From contig CAYFFO010000010.1 of NCBI GenBank assembly GCA_964342485.1, positions 1 through 56,765 on the forward strand: 56,765 nucleotides of DNA, read 5' to 3'. The notes under the pieces are model-generated. The model was given only the letters and a program-made list of their open reading frames with translations. It did not search any database and was not told the DNA's origin. The DNA comes from CAYFFO01 sp964342485 (GTDB lineage: Bacteria > Chloroflexota > Dehalococcoidia > Lucifugimonadales > CAJWER01). The translations under genes were made by a program, and so were the position numbers. Shown here one piece after another: positions 1-8,797 of the stretch. Positions within the stretch are counted from its first letter, which is position 1. Every line of letters starts with the position of its first letter.

Positions 1-75
1 AGATAATTAGAGTAAAATTACCCGAAAGAATTAGGTTAATAAAACGGTAACTAATATTTAGGGAGAGAGAATTAC

Positions 76-1227
76 ATGTCTTTGTCAAACATTACGAAAT
101 CTTCTAACGGTAATCGTAAATTGGTTGTTATTCAACAATCTGGAGGCAACGATTACCTTAATAGTGTTGTGCCATATACAGACGGGTTATATTATGATTT
201 TCGAAAGCACACCCACCATAATGCTGAGGATGTCCTTAAGATAGATGACCGCTATGCCTTTGGGTCAACTATGGGGCTTATCAAGGATCTTTGGGATCAA
301 GGTAAAGTAGCGATAATTAACGGTGTAGGGTATCCGGAACCGAATCGTTCTCATTTCCGATCGATGGATATCTGGCATACTGCTGAACCAACTGAAATTA
401 GTCAGGAAGGCTGGCTGGGTAGGGTTGTCAGAGATATTGATCCGAAAAGTGAGAATGTACTAACAGCTGTCAATTTTGGAGTAGGTCTACCAAGAGCTCT
501 TGGATGTGATGGAGTAGCTGTAGCCTCAGTTGGTGATCTTTCAACATATGGACTTTTCCCGGATTTAAAAGACGAGTGGTTACGAGAATATGCCATGGAA
601 GCTTTTGGCAAAATGTATGGAGCAGCAGCAGGTAAAGAAGCAGTCATGGGTTTTTTGGGACAAACTGGTACTAATGCTCTTAGAGGAGCTGAAATTCTTA
701 ATACAGCTCCGGAAAAATATACCTCAACCATTGAATATGGTACTGATCCTATTTCTAAGAGCCTGAAAGATGTGGCTCAAGTCATGTTTGCAGACTTTGG
801 TACTCGGATCTTTTATGCGAGTCATGGAGGTTATGATACCCATGCAGGTTTGAAAACGGCCCATCCAGAACTTTGGACTGAGTTGGGTAGAGCGGTATCG
901 GATTTCATGGCAGATCTTGAAGAACATGGTCAATCAGAGGATACTGCGATACTTATTTTTTCTGAGTTTGGTCGAAGGGTTAGAGATAATGGAAATGGAG
1001 CAGATCATGGATCTGGTGGAGTCGCATTCCTAATAGGCGAAAATGTTAAAGGGGGGATGTATGGTGAGTATCCTTCACTCGAAGAGAAGGATCATTTAGA
1101 TGGAGATTTGCATTTTACAAACGATTTTAGAGGCACCTATTCTTCTATAGTAGAAGATTGGCTTAATTTGGATCCGATACCTATTGTAAAAGGTCAATTC
1201 GAGGGGTTCGAGTTTTTCAAAAACTAG
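76..1227 (+). CDS. DUF1501 family protein
   Basis: This 383-residue protein resembles the DUF1501 family (PF07394), which has an alkaline-phosphatase/sulfatase-like fold; its reaction is not established. The family hallmarks are visible: an N-terminal strand ending in QQSGGNDYLN (about residues 20-29), a central SHGGYDTHAG segment, and a late FSEFGRR followed by ADHGSGG, which carry the likely metal-binding Asp/His residues. Most DUF1501 proteins begin with a Tat signal, but here the fold starts by about residue 15, so this copy is probably cytoplasmic. The start ATG follows a GGGAGAGA ribosome binding site. The DUF1800 gene begins 37 bp downstream, the usual pairing of these two families. 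Family confident; function unknown. Confidence 0.85.
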   Translation: MSLSNITKSSNGNRKLVVIQQSGGNDYLNSVVPYTDGLYYDFRKHTHHNAEDVLKIDDRYAFGSTMGLIKDLWDQGKVAIINGVGYPEPNRSHFRSMDIWHTAEPTEISQEGWLGRVVRDIDPKSENVLTAVNFGVGLPRALGCDGVAVASVGDLSTYGLFPDLKDEWLREYAMEAFGKMYGAAAGKEAVMGFLGQTGTNALRGAEILNTAPEKYTSTIEYGTDPISKSLKDVAQVMFADFGTRIFYASHGGYDTHAGLKTAHPELWTELGRAVSDFMADLEEHGQSEDTAILIFSEFGRRVRDNGNGADHGSGGVAFLIGENVKGGMYGEYPSLEEKDHLDGDLHFTNDFRGTYSSIVEDWLNLDPIPIVKGQFEGFEFFKN

Positions 1228-1264
1228 TAGTTGATTTATTTCAGATTGAAATTAGGAGAAATTA

Positions 1265-2659
1265 ATGAATAAGGATGTCGAATATATTTCCCATCTTATG
1301 AGAAGGGCGGGATTTGGTGCCACTCTTAGCGAACTTGATAAATATTGTGACGATGGTTATGAAAATACGCTGAATTGGTTACTTAACCCAGGTGAACCTG
1401 GTGATTTTTCTGAAGACCTAGCAAGGCGCAGAGCCGTTGGATTTGATGAAGGAGGAGCAGCTTTTGATTTATGGATGAATAGAATAATTCATACAAATAA
1501 TCCATTGGAAGAAAAAATGGCCCTTTTCTTCCACAGTCTGTTTCCAGTCGAATATATGAGTCAGGGTAGAGCATTACTAAATCAACTGGATACCTTCAGG
1601 AAACATTGTTTAGGTAGTTTCGAAGATATGTTAGTTGCTTTATCAAAAGATCCGGCTATGTTGCTTTATCTCAATAATAACGATAATCATGGTAATTCTA
1701 TGAACGAGAATTATGGAAGAGAGCTTATAGAGCTTTTTTCTATGGGAGTTGGCAACTATAACGAGACGGATGTAAAGCAATGTGCGAGGGCACTGACTGG
1801 TTGGACTTTAGGGAATGCAGACTATATGGCTGTTAGGGCGGGTAAGAACTCATTTGACCCGTATGGATCTATTTCATGGCATTTTGAATATAGGGCTGAC
1901 GATCATGATAATGGGCTGAAGACATTTTTGGGAGAGACAGGAAATTTTGATGGTGAAGATATTTGTCAGATTATTGCCAGACAACCCGCTACTGCTAGAT
2001 TTATTTGTAAAAGACTATTTCAGTTTTTTGCAGCTGATAAAGTAGATGATTCAAGCCAGAAAACTATAGATCTCATGGTAGAAACTTATTACGATTCTAA
2101 ATATGAAATAAAATCGGTTCTTAGAACTCTGTTCACCTCAGAATTTTTTAAATCGGAAAGATCGTTGTTTGCCCGTGTTAAGGGACCAGTTGAGTTGGTA
2201 ACTGGAGCTATCAGGTTGACTGAATCGTCGCCTGGTCCTGAGTCTGGTACAAGCGGGGCTAATGGAGCTGCACAGGCAATGGGACAGGGTGTATTTAGGC
2301 CTCCAAGTGTTGAAGGTTGGCATGAAGGTAAAGAATGGATTGAAAGTGGGGCTCTCGTACAACGCGTAAATTATGTTTCAAATCTGTTTAGGGACAGAGA
2401 AAATTCCGGAGTCAGACAAATAGTTTCTCGTGTTGTTGGTAATAACTCTGAGGACTTGACAGTAGAAAATATTGTTGATAATTGTCTTAATCTCATGGGG
2501 CCTATGAGACTATCTGAAGATTCTAGGATGCATGTGATAGATTACGCGGGATCCAATAGACATTCTGGGATAGAAAATTTGAACGAAGAAGAGCTTGAAG
2601 TTCATATATCTCAGATTTTAGGTCTTATAGCTGCTACTCCTGAATACCAATTTGGATAA
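1265..2659 (+). CDS. DUF1800 family protein
   Basis: This 464-residue protein belongs to the DUF1800 family (PF08811), of unknown function and commonly encoded beside DUF1501. The N-terminal HLMRRAGFGAT, the central NENYGRELIELFSMGVG and the following RALTGWT motif are characteristic. Family members often carry a signal peptide, but none is seen here: the conserved domain begins within the first ten residues. The ATG is preceded by AGGAG (TTAGGAGAAATTAATG). It lies 37 bp after the DUF1501 gene and 26 bp before an NHL-repeat gene on the same strand, so the three probably form one transcript. The lack of export signals on both partners suggests the pair acts inside the cell, which is inference. 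Confidence 0.85.
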   Translation: MNKDVEYISHLMRRAGFGATLSELDKYCDDGYENTLNWLLNPGEPGDFSEDLARRRAVGFDEGGAAFDLWMNRIIHTNNPLEEKMALFFHSLFPVEYMSQGRALLNQLDTFRKHCLGSFEDMLVALSKDPAMLLYLNNNDNHGNSMNENYGRELIELFSMGVGNYNETDVKQCARALTGWTLGNADYMAVRAGKNSFDPYGSISWHFEYRADDHDNGLKTFLGETGNFDGEDICQIIARQPATARFICKRLFQFFAADKVDDSSQKTIDLMVETYYDSKYEIKSVLRTLFTSEFFKSERSLFARVKGPVELVTGAIRLTESSPGPESGTSGANGAAQAMGQGVFRPPSVEGWHEGKEWIESGALVQRVNYVSNLFRDRENSGVRQIVSRVVGNNSEDLTVENIVDNCLNLMGPMRLSEDSRMHVIDYAGSNRHSGIENLNEEELEVHISQILGLIAATPEYQFG

Positions 2660-2685
2660 ATAAATTTAATCTTCTTAAGGAAACC

Positions 2686-3684
2686 ATGGTATCAAAACAG
2701 AAGTCTACAGAATTTCGATTGGACTATGTTAAAACGATAGGTGGCGGAAGAAAAATCCGACCGTACGATATCGCTTTTTCGTCAGATGGTAACTTGTACG
2801 TTCTCAACCATGCAACAGGTTTTGGAGCGGGACGGTTCACAGTTTGTAATTTCGAGGAAGATATCATAGAAGAATTACCAGACGATGCTGGGGACGGAAC
2901 ATTCAACCAGCCAGTTTCAATAGCTTTAGATGATAAAGAGAATATGTTTGTATTAGATGAAGCTAAGAGTGCTGTGGTAATAGTTAATAAAAAGGGTGAA
3001 TTTATAGACAAATGGGGAATACATGGTTGTGATGATGGGCAGCTAGATAGGCCTTCTGCTTTACGCTTTGATGAAGACTACAACTGCTATATTACTGACC
3101 AAATGAATCACAGGGTTCAAAAATTTACTAAGGATGGGAAGTTTTTATTGAAATGGGGAGAATATGGTGATGGTGATGGTCAGTTTAATATGCCCTGGGG
3201 ATTAAATTTTGATTCAAACGGATTTGTTTATGTAGCAGACTGGCGTAATGACAGGATACAAAAGTTTACGCCTGATGGTGAATTCATATTTAGTTTTGGG
3301 ACACCAGGTAATGCTGAAGGACAGCTTAACAGGCCATCTTGTGTGCTTATTGACAATGATGGATATATCTATATTGGCGATTGGGGCAATGAGCGGGTAC
3401 AGGTGATGGATCCTGAAGGAGGCTTTGTCAGTTTATTGCGTGGCCAGGCTACACTATCTATTTGGGCAAGGAGATTTATTGACTCTAATCCGGATGAGAA
3501 GCGTACTCGATTAGCATCGAACTTATATCCGGATTTACCAGAGCAGTTTACTACTCCTTTTCATATATCTTCTCAAACTGAACCTTACTTTTTTGGGATC
3601 ACATCGCTACATTTTGATAATCAAAATCGTCTTTATGTAGTAGAAAGCAGCAGGCAGCGTTTCCAAATTTACCAGAAAAGTTAA
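2686..3684 (+). CDS. NHL-repeat beta-propeller protein
   Basis: This 332-residue protein is built almost entirely of NHL-type repeats about 45-50 residues long. I count six, with recurring patterns such as FNQPVSIALD, LDRPSALRFD, FNMPWGLNFD and LNRPSCVLID followed by YVADWRNDRIQKF-like strands. This fits a single six-bladed propeller. A longer insertion sits before the last blade (about residues 248-300). No signal peptide or membrane segment is visible. NHL propellers usually bind proteins or ligands; some, such as peptidylglycine lyases, are enzymes, but I cannot assign activity. The start ATG has AAGGA nine bases upstream. It follows the DUF1800 gene by 26 bp and is probably the last gene of that operon. 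Confidence 0.75.
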   Translation: MVSKQKSTEFRLDYVKTIGGGRKIRPYDIAFSSDGNLYVLNHATGFGAGRFTVCNFEEDIIEELPDDAGDGTFNQPVSIALDDKENMFVLDEAKSAVVIVNKKGEFIDKWGIHGCDDGQLDRPSALRFDEDYNCYITDQMNHRVQKFTKDGKFLLKWGEYGDGDGQFNMPWGLNFDSNGFVYVADWRNDRIQKFTPDGEFIFSFGTPGNAEGQLNRPSCVLIDNDGYIYIGDWGNERVQVMDPEGGFVSLLRGQATLSIWARRFIDSNPDEKRTRLASNLYPDLPEQFTTPFHISSQTEPYFFGITSLHFDNQNRLYVVESSRQRFQIYQKS

Positions 3685-3791
3685 TCGTGTGATTTTGTAT
3701 CAGATTTCAGGTAGAGTTGCATAATCTAACCTCAGTTATGATGTGAAAATGACTTAATTCGTCAATTAGATGTTTCATTTAGATAAATATC

Positions 3792-4907
3792 TTATTGTCC
3801 AATCACCTCTTCCATGACTCTCAGAATATTTTCTCCAAGTATCTTTCTTATATCTTTTTCCGAATAATCTCGCTTGATAAGTTCCTCTGTGATCAATGGC
3901 ATTCTGGTACAGTCGTTCATACCTTCAGGTAGTCTACAACCGTCGAAATCTGATCCTAGGCCTACGTGATCTATTCCGGCAACCTGGACAGCGTGATCTA
4001 TATGGTCGACGATTTCTATATAGTGTGGACGGTCAAGTTTTTCAACCAATGAATTGTATTTATCATTTAGTGTTTTTTGTATCTCAGGATTTAATTTCCC
4101 AGATTCTTCTAAATCGCGTAGTTCTTCACTCCTTTGTTGGTTCAATTCGGATTCTTCGATGTTACGTTGCTGTCCAATAAAAGTTACTTCAAAATTAATT
4201 CCAACCACTCCTCCGTTTTTACTTACGGCTACTAGTTGATCGTCGTTCATATTTCGTGGATTTTGACAAATTGCCCAGCAGGATGAATGTGAAGCTATGA
4301 CTGGTTTAGAAACTGTTTCGAGAGTATCCCAAAAAGTTTTTACAGATACATGTGATATATCAACCATCATGCCAATACTATTCATCTCTTTAATTATTTC
4401 TTTACCAAATTGGGTTAGTCCATTATGTTTTGGCTGGTCTAGCACTCCATCAGCCCAGTTATTCGAATTATTGTGAGTCAAAGTCATATATCGTATACCT
4501 AGTTCATAGTATTCTCGTAATACCGATAAATCGTCTACGATTGCATGACCTCCTTCCAGACAAAGAATTCCTGCAAGCTTTCCTGAATTGGAGATTCTTT
4601 TAACATCAGAAGCGGTTTTGGCCTGTTCTATCTGGTCAGGATACTTTTTCACTAATTCCCTAAACGCGTCAGTATATTTTAGGACTCGTTGTACGGCCAT
4701 TCCTTTGGCCACAAAGTCTGGGTGGACATAGGCTGCAAAAAATTGAGCTGTATGGTTTCCAGTTTTCATTCTTGGAAGATCCATATGACCGCTATTTGTC
4801 AACTGGCCTAGGTCCTCTCCGCCATCTACTGTACGCCCAAGACTGTCTGAATGTGTATCTACTATTGTAGAAGAAAAGTGAATATTATTTGCCCTTTTAC
4901 TTAACAT
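3792..4907 (-). CDS. membrane dipeptidase-like protein, peptidase family M19
   Basis: This 371-residue protein matches peptidase family M19 (renal dipeptidase type), zinc enzymes of the amidohydrolase fold that hydrolyse dipeptides including those with a D-residue. Zinc-ligand and family motifs are present in order: DTHSD near residue 18, LEGGHAI (bridging Glu, about residue 118), MTLTHNNSNNWAD, MVDISHVS, IASHSS and GLGSDFDG near the C terminus. No signal peptide is seen, so despite the family name it is likely cytosolic. The ATG has a good GGAGAAAGAT ribosome binding site. It converges on the NHL gene and diverges from alaS. The true substrate is unknown; D-amino-acid or cell-wall peptide turnover are options. 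Confidence 0.85.
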   Translation of the reverse strand: MLSKRANNIHFSSTIVDTHSDSLGRTVDGGEDLGQLTNSGHMDLPRMKTGNHTAQFFAAYVHPDFVAKGMAVQRVLKYTDAFRELVKKYPDQIEQAKTASDVKRISNSGKLAGILCLEGGHAIVDDLSVLREYYELGIRYMTLTHNNSNNWADGVLDQPKHNGLTQFGKEIIKEMNSIGMMVDISHVSVKTFWDTLETVSKPVIASHSSCWAICQNPRNMNDDQLVAVSKNGGVVGINFEVTFIGQQRNIEESELNQQRSEELRDLEESGKLNPEIQKTLNDKYNSLVEKLDRPHYIEIVDHIDHAVQVAGIDHVGLGSDFDGCRLPEGMNDCTRMPLITEELIKRDYSEKDIRKILGENILRVMEEVIGQ

Positions 4908-5043
4908 ATCTTTCTCCTTAGTTTTGACTTTAACGCTGAAGTCCTATATTTGAGTGATTGTCTATTTGTTTTCATATGCTTCTATTCTATACAAAATACT
5001 TCGATTAAGTTCTATAAGGGCATTTGTATGACCTGTAGATTCG

Positions 5044-5073
5044 TTGACACTTATAATTGAGCTAAAATAGAAT
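5044..5073 (+). promoter_or_regulatory. sigma-70 promoter for alaS-ruvX
   Basis: A consensus -35 TTGACA (5044-5049) and a -10 TAGAAT (5068-5073) are separated by 18 bp. Transcription would start near 5080, giving a leader of about 80 nt before alaS. The leader opens with a hairpin (CTAGTGTT, loop ATCT, AATACTAG at 5088-5107). I see no T-box features. Confidence 0.65.
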
Positions 5074-5161
5074 CTTTCTTTGGTATCCTAGTGTTATCTA
5101 ATACTAGAATTTATTGTTGATAATATATTGTATAAATTAATTGATAGGAGTTAAGAACACA

Positions 5162-7804
5162 TTGCAGACAAGCGAACAGATAAGAGAATCTTTTTTAAAG
5201 TATTTTGAGACCAAGGATCATTTAAGGATGTCAAGTTCATCACTTATCCCTGTGGGAGACCCGACATTGTTACTTACCACGGCGGGAATGGTTCAGTTCA
5301 AACCTTACTTTGCAGGAGAGGCTGATCCTCCAAATAGGCGACTTACTTCTTCACAGAAATCGTTTCGAGTTGTAGATATAGAGGAAGTCGGGGATTCGAC
5401 TCATATAACAATGTTTGAAATGCTTGGTAATTTTAGTATTGGAGACTATTTCAAAGAAGGTGCAGTCGAATATGCTCTTGAGTGTTTAGATAATGTGATG
5501 GGACTTCCGAAAGATAGATTTGTAGCGACAGTACATCATACTGATGATGAAGCTAGGAAGATCTGGCAAAACGTTGGGATATCAAACGATAGGATTTATG
5601 ACTTTGGAGACGATGACAATTGGTGGGGTCCCGCTGGTGATGAAGGGCCGTGCGGTCCATGTTCTGAATTACATTTTGATCATGGGAAACACAAAGGTTG
5701 CGGAATGGTAGATTGCGGTCCAAATTGTTTGAATATAACTAAAAAAGGGATAGTTTGTGACCGTTACGTAGAACTTTGGAACCTAGTTTTTATGCAGTAT
5801 TATCACCATTTGGACGGTTCTCGGACATTATTGCCGTCCACAGGTGTTGATACAGGGATGGGTCTAGAAAGACTAGTTTCCATTATGCAGGGAGTTGGCA
5901 CAATTTATGATACAGACCTTTTCAAACCTATTTTAAATAATATACAAGATATAAGTCATATTGAGTATAAACAGGATAAAGAGACTACTTATGCCATGAC
6001 AGTAGTGGCAGAACATGCAAGGAGTGCTTCATTCCTACTTGCAGATGGAGTTGTTCCAGGTAACGAAGGACGGGGTTATGTTCTTAGAAGAATTATCAGG
6101 CGGGCTATAAGGCACGGTAGGAGATTGGGACTTAATGACCCTTTCTTAGGAAGAATAGCTGTTTCAGTTGTTGACCTTATGGGTACTGTTTATCCTGAAC
6201 TAGTAAATAATCGTGAGTTTGTACTGACGTCTTTAAAGTTAGAAGAGGAAAAATTTCAGCAAGCTTATGATAATGGATATGCAGCGCTTACCTCTGCCCT
6301 TAAAGACGGCCGCCTTGATGGAGAGACGGTTTTCCGATTATGGGACACCTATGGTTTTCCAGTAGAGATGACTCAAGAGATAGCGGCCGAACAAGGGACA
6401 AAAATTGATATGGCCCAATTTAATTCTGAAATGGAAAAACAGCGACAAAGGGCTCGTTCAGCAAATCAGTTTGGTACAAACAGAGTTAAAATTCGTCTAT
6501 ACGAGAGTCTGGGAGTAGGCTCTACAAGTTTTTTGGGATATCATCAGAATGAGACGGATACTGTAGTTGTAGGTATTATTGCTGATGGTAAAGTTGTTGA
6601 AGAAGTTAGTGAAAGTCAACAAGTAGAAATAGCATTAATGGACACCCCTTTTTACCCAGAGGGTGGTGGTCAAGTAGGCGATGCTGGTTTGTTAATTTCA
6701 GATGCAGGGAAAATAGAGATTGTCGATACACAAACTGTGATGCCTGGAATGATCATACATTTCGGTAAAGTGATAGAAGGAATAGTGAAACTCGGTGATT
6801 CGATTCATGCTTATATAGATACTGAAAGGCGAGAAGATACTGCTAGAAATCATACAGCTACTCACATGTTGCATTCTGCACTTCGGCAGGTACTAGGTAA
6901 CCATGTTAGACAGGCAGGTTCCTTGGTTGCACCAGATAGGCTAAGATTTGACTTTAGCCATGTCGATTCGATGAAACCAGAAGAGATTGATTTAGTAGAA
7001 CGTTTGGTTAATGAAAAGATTAGAGAGAATGTCCATGTACATAAGAGTGAAGACAAGTACTCTACAGCTATTGAAAGGGGAGCACTAGCGTTTTTTGGAG
7101 ACAAATATGAAGATAGTGTCAGACTTGTTGAGATAGCAAACGGTCAAACCTTTAGTTTTGAGGTATGTGGAGGCACTCATGTAGAAAGGACCGGTGAACT
7201 TGGATCAATAATTGTACTGGGTGAATCAAGCATAGGTTCAGGTATGAGAAGAATAGAGGCGGTTAGTGGTAGAGAATCTGAATTGACTGTGAGGAGGCGT
7301 TTCCGTGCTCAAGAAGCTACTGCATCACGATTAAACACTACGCCATTGGGAATCGAAGATCGAGTTGAATTGCTTTTGGGTGAGATCGAATCATTACGTC
7401 GTGATAATGAAAAGCTTGAACGAGAACTTGGCTTACAGGAAGTGTCGGGTATGCTTGGATCTGTTGAAAAAGTTGGCGATATTTCTCTGCTTACTTGCCA
7501 AGTTAATGCAAATAACAGCGATTCTTTGAGAGAAATGGGTGATTGGCTAAGAAATAAAATGGGAAGCGGGATTGTAGTCCTAGGTTCCTTAATTGAAAAT
7601 AGACCTCAATTGGTAGTTATGATTACTAAGGATATTGTAGAGAAGGGAATCGATGCAGTAGTTATTGCAAAAAATGCAGGTAAAGAGATAAGTGGTGGGG
7701 GTGGAGGTAGAGTAGATATAGCTCAAGCTGGAGGCCGTAATGCTGAAGGCTTGGACAAAGCTTTAGAGTCGGTAAAAGAATTCCTTAATAGACAGGATGT
7801 TTAA
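5162..7804 (+). CDS. alaS: alanyl-tRNA synthetase
   Basis: Class II alanyl-tRNA synthetase, about 880 residues, the normal length; it charges tRNA-Ala with alanine. The catalytic core is at the N terminus and includes TGVDTGMGLERL. The editing domain has zinc-type ligands HTATHMLH (His564, His568) and CGGTH (Cys669, His673). The C-terminal C-Ala domain has the glycine run GGGGGGRVDIAQAGG. I prefer the TTG at 5162, because the protein then begins MQTSEQIRESFLKYF, as in homologues, with AGGAG 11 bases upstream. An in-frame TTG at 5141 lies upstream of that site and is unlikely. ruvX follows after 5 bp, so the two are co-transcribed. Confidence 0.97.
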   Translation: MQTSEQIRESFLKYFETKDHLRMSSSSLIPVGDPTLLLTTAGMVQFKPYFAGEADPPNRRLTSSQKSFRVVDIEEVGDSTHITMFEMLGNFSIGDYFKEGAVEYALECLDNVMGLPKDRFVATVHHTDDEARKIWQNVGISNDRIYDFGDDDNWWGPAGDEGPCGPCSELHFDHGKHKGCGMVDCGPNCLNITKKGIVCDRYVELWNLVFMQYYHHLDGSRTLLPSTGVDTGMGLERLVSIMQGVGTIYDTDLFKPILNNIQDISHIEYKQDKETTYAMTVVAEHARSASFLLADGVVPGNEGRGYVLRRIIRRAIRHGRRLGLNDPFLGRIAVSVVDLMGTVYPELVNNREFVLTSLKLEEEKFQQAYDNGYAALTSALKDGRLDGETVFRLWDTYGFPVEMTQEIAAEQGTKIDMAQFNSEMEKQRQRARSANQFGTNRVKIRLYESLGVGSTSFLGYHQNETDTVVVGIIADGKVVEEVSESQQVEIALMDTPFYPEGGGQVGDAGLLISDAGKIEIVDTQTVMPGMIIHFGKVIEGIVKLGDSIHAYIDTERREDTARNHTATHMLHSALRQVLGNHVRQAGSLVAPDRLRFDFSHVDSMKPEEIDLVERLVNEKIRENVHVHKSEDKYSTAIERGALAFFGDKYEDSVRLVEIANGQTFSFEVCGGTHVERTGELGSIIVLGESSIGSGMRRIEAVSGRESELTVRRRFRAQEATASRLNTTPLGIEDRVELLLGEIESLRRDNEKLERELGLQEVSGMLGSVEKVGDISLLTCQVNANNSDSLREMGDWLRNKMGSGIVVLGSLIENRPQLVVMITKDIVEKGIDAVVIAKNAGKEISGGGGGRVDIAQAGGRNAEGLDKALESVKEFLNRQDV

Positions 7805-7809
7805 CCGTT

Positions 7810-8235
7810 TTGCGTGTTCTTGGACTTGATCATGGCGAGAGCCGTATTGGAGTTGCTGTAAGTGATTCTTTAGGTATGCTGGCTTATCCAATTCCATATA
7901 TTGATATTAAAGATGAGTCTGATGTATTTAATGAAATAATCTCGTTGATTAAAGAATATCAAGTTTCTAAAATTGTGGTGGGATTCCCTATATCTTTAGA
8001 TGGTTTAATTGGTAATCAAGCAAAGCGGGTAACTTATTTCACTAAATGCCTGTCAGAATATACCGATATACCGATAGTTGTGATCGATGAGAGACTATCT
8101 ACTAAGGAAGCGGAGAGAAAGATCAAAGAAGGTGGTAGAAGATCTATAGCACGTGGTGAAGTCGATTCAGCAGCAGCAGCGATAGTACTACAATCTTATC
8201 TTGATTCCCAGGACGGATCGAATAGTTCCTATTAA
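7810..8235 (+). CDS. ruvX: RuvX/YqgF-type Holliday junction resolvase-like protein
   Basis: This 141-residue protein belongs to the YqgF/RuvX family, an RNase H-like fold linked to 16S rRNA 5' end maturation and considered a putative Holliday-junction resolvase. The N-terminal LGLDHGESRIGVAVSD holds the first catalytic Asp, VIDERLSTKEAE holds the central acidic residue, and EVDSAAAAIVLQSYLD closes the family signature. The start is a TTG five bases after the alaS stop codon. alaS-ruvX adjacency is a common bacterial arrangement. It is likely read from the alaS promoter. Confidence 0.92.
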   Translation: MRVLGLDHGESRIGVAVSDSLGMLAYPIPYIDIKDESDVFNEIISLIKEYQVSKIVVGFPISLDGLIGNQAKRVTYFTKCLSEYTDIPIVVIDERLSTKEAERKIKEGGRRSIARGEVDSAAAAIVLQSYLDSQDGSNSSY

Positions 8236-8268
8236 TAAAATATTGGAATTCTAAATAGGTTAAAACTG

Positions 8269-8797
8269 CTATGTGCCCAGATCTCGTCTATTAAATGATA
8301 TGAACGCTGATATGCAGAACGCTAATGATAAAGAAAAAAGAACACATATGTCAGTAATGTTAATTCCGTTTAATATAGGGTCATTNNNNNNNNNNNNNNN
8401 NNNNNNNNNNNNNNNNNNNNNNNNNNNNNNNNNNNNNNNNNNNNNNNNNNNNNNNNNNNNNNNNNNNNNNNNNNNNNNNNNNNNNCGTTCCTTTTTCTTC
8501 TTCACCAGCAATTGCACCGGTTCCTTGTGTGATACTAAAAGCAATAAACAATAGCGGTATAAGCAAGAAAAATAATTGACTGTCAAGGAATCCTTCAGGG
8601 GAAGTTAGATCAGGTATGTCTCCTATAAAAGCTTTCATCATGTTGTTGTCAAGAAATAGATCATTGAGTTCTTGTGCATCGGCAAAACTTGGGTAGAATA
8701 ACAAAGTAATCAAATTTATACTTACGATTCCAATAGTCCACCACATCAGTGGCTTCCGTTGATCTCGTATGGTTTTTAAAAGCACGTTATTCAACAT
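8269..8797 (-). CDS. ABC-2 type transporter permease, interrupted by assembly gap
   Basis: This is the membrane subunit of an ABC exporter, partner of the ATPase encoded just upstream. The readable N-terminal 104 residues (8797 to 8486) start MLNNVLLKTIRDQRKPLMWW, contain a first membrane helix near residues 19-35 and a second near 78-92, and end GAIAGEEEKGT. The readable C-terminal 38 residues (8385 to the stop at 8269) start NDPILNGINIT, contain a helix and end in FNRRDLGT, typical of the family. The two parts lie in different frames across the 100 N, so the gap size is not real. Family length near 260 residues suggests about 110-120 residues are missing. Its start overlaps the ATPase stop by 11 bp, which suggests translational coupling. 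Confidence 0.75.
8386..8485. other. assembly gap with real missing sequence
   Basis: A run of 100 N. Unlike the other two N-runs, the bases before it (ending GGGTCATT) and after it (starting CGTTCC) share no sequence. The same gene lies on both sides in incompatible frames. The true gap probably exceeds 100 bp and covers the middle of the ABC permease. Confidence 0.8.

Noticed and set aside
5080..5161. T-box or riboswitch in the alaS leader
   Set aside because: Leader is only about 80 nt and no T-box core sequence or antiterminator is present.
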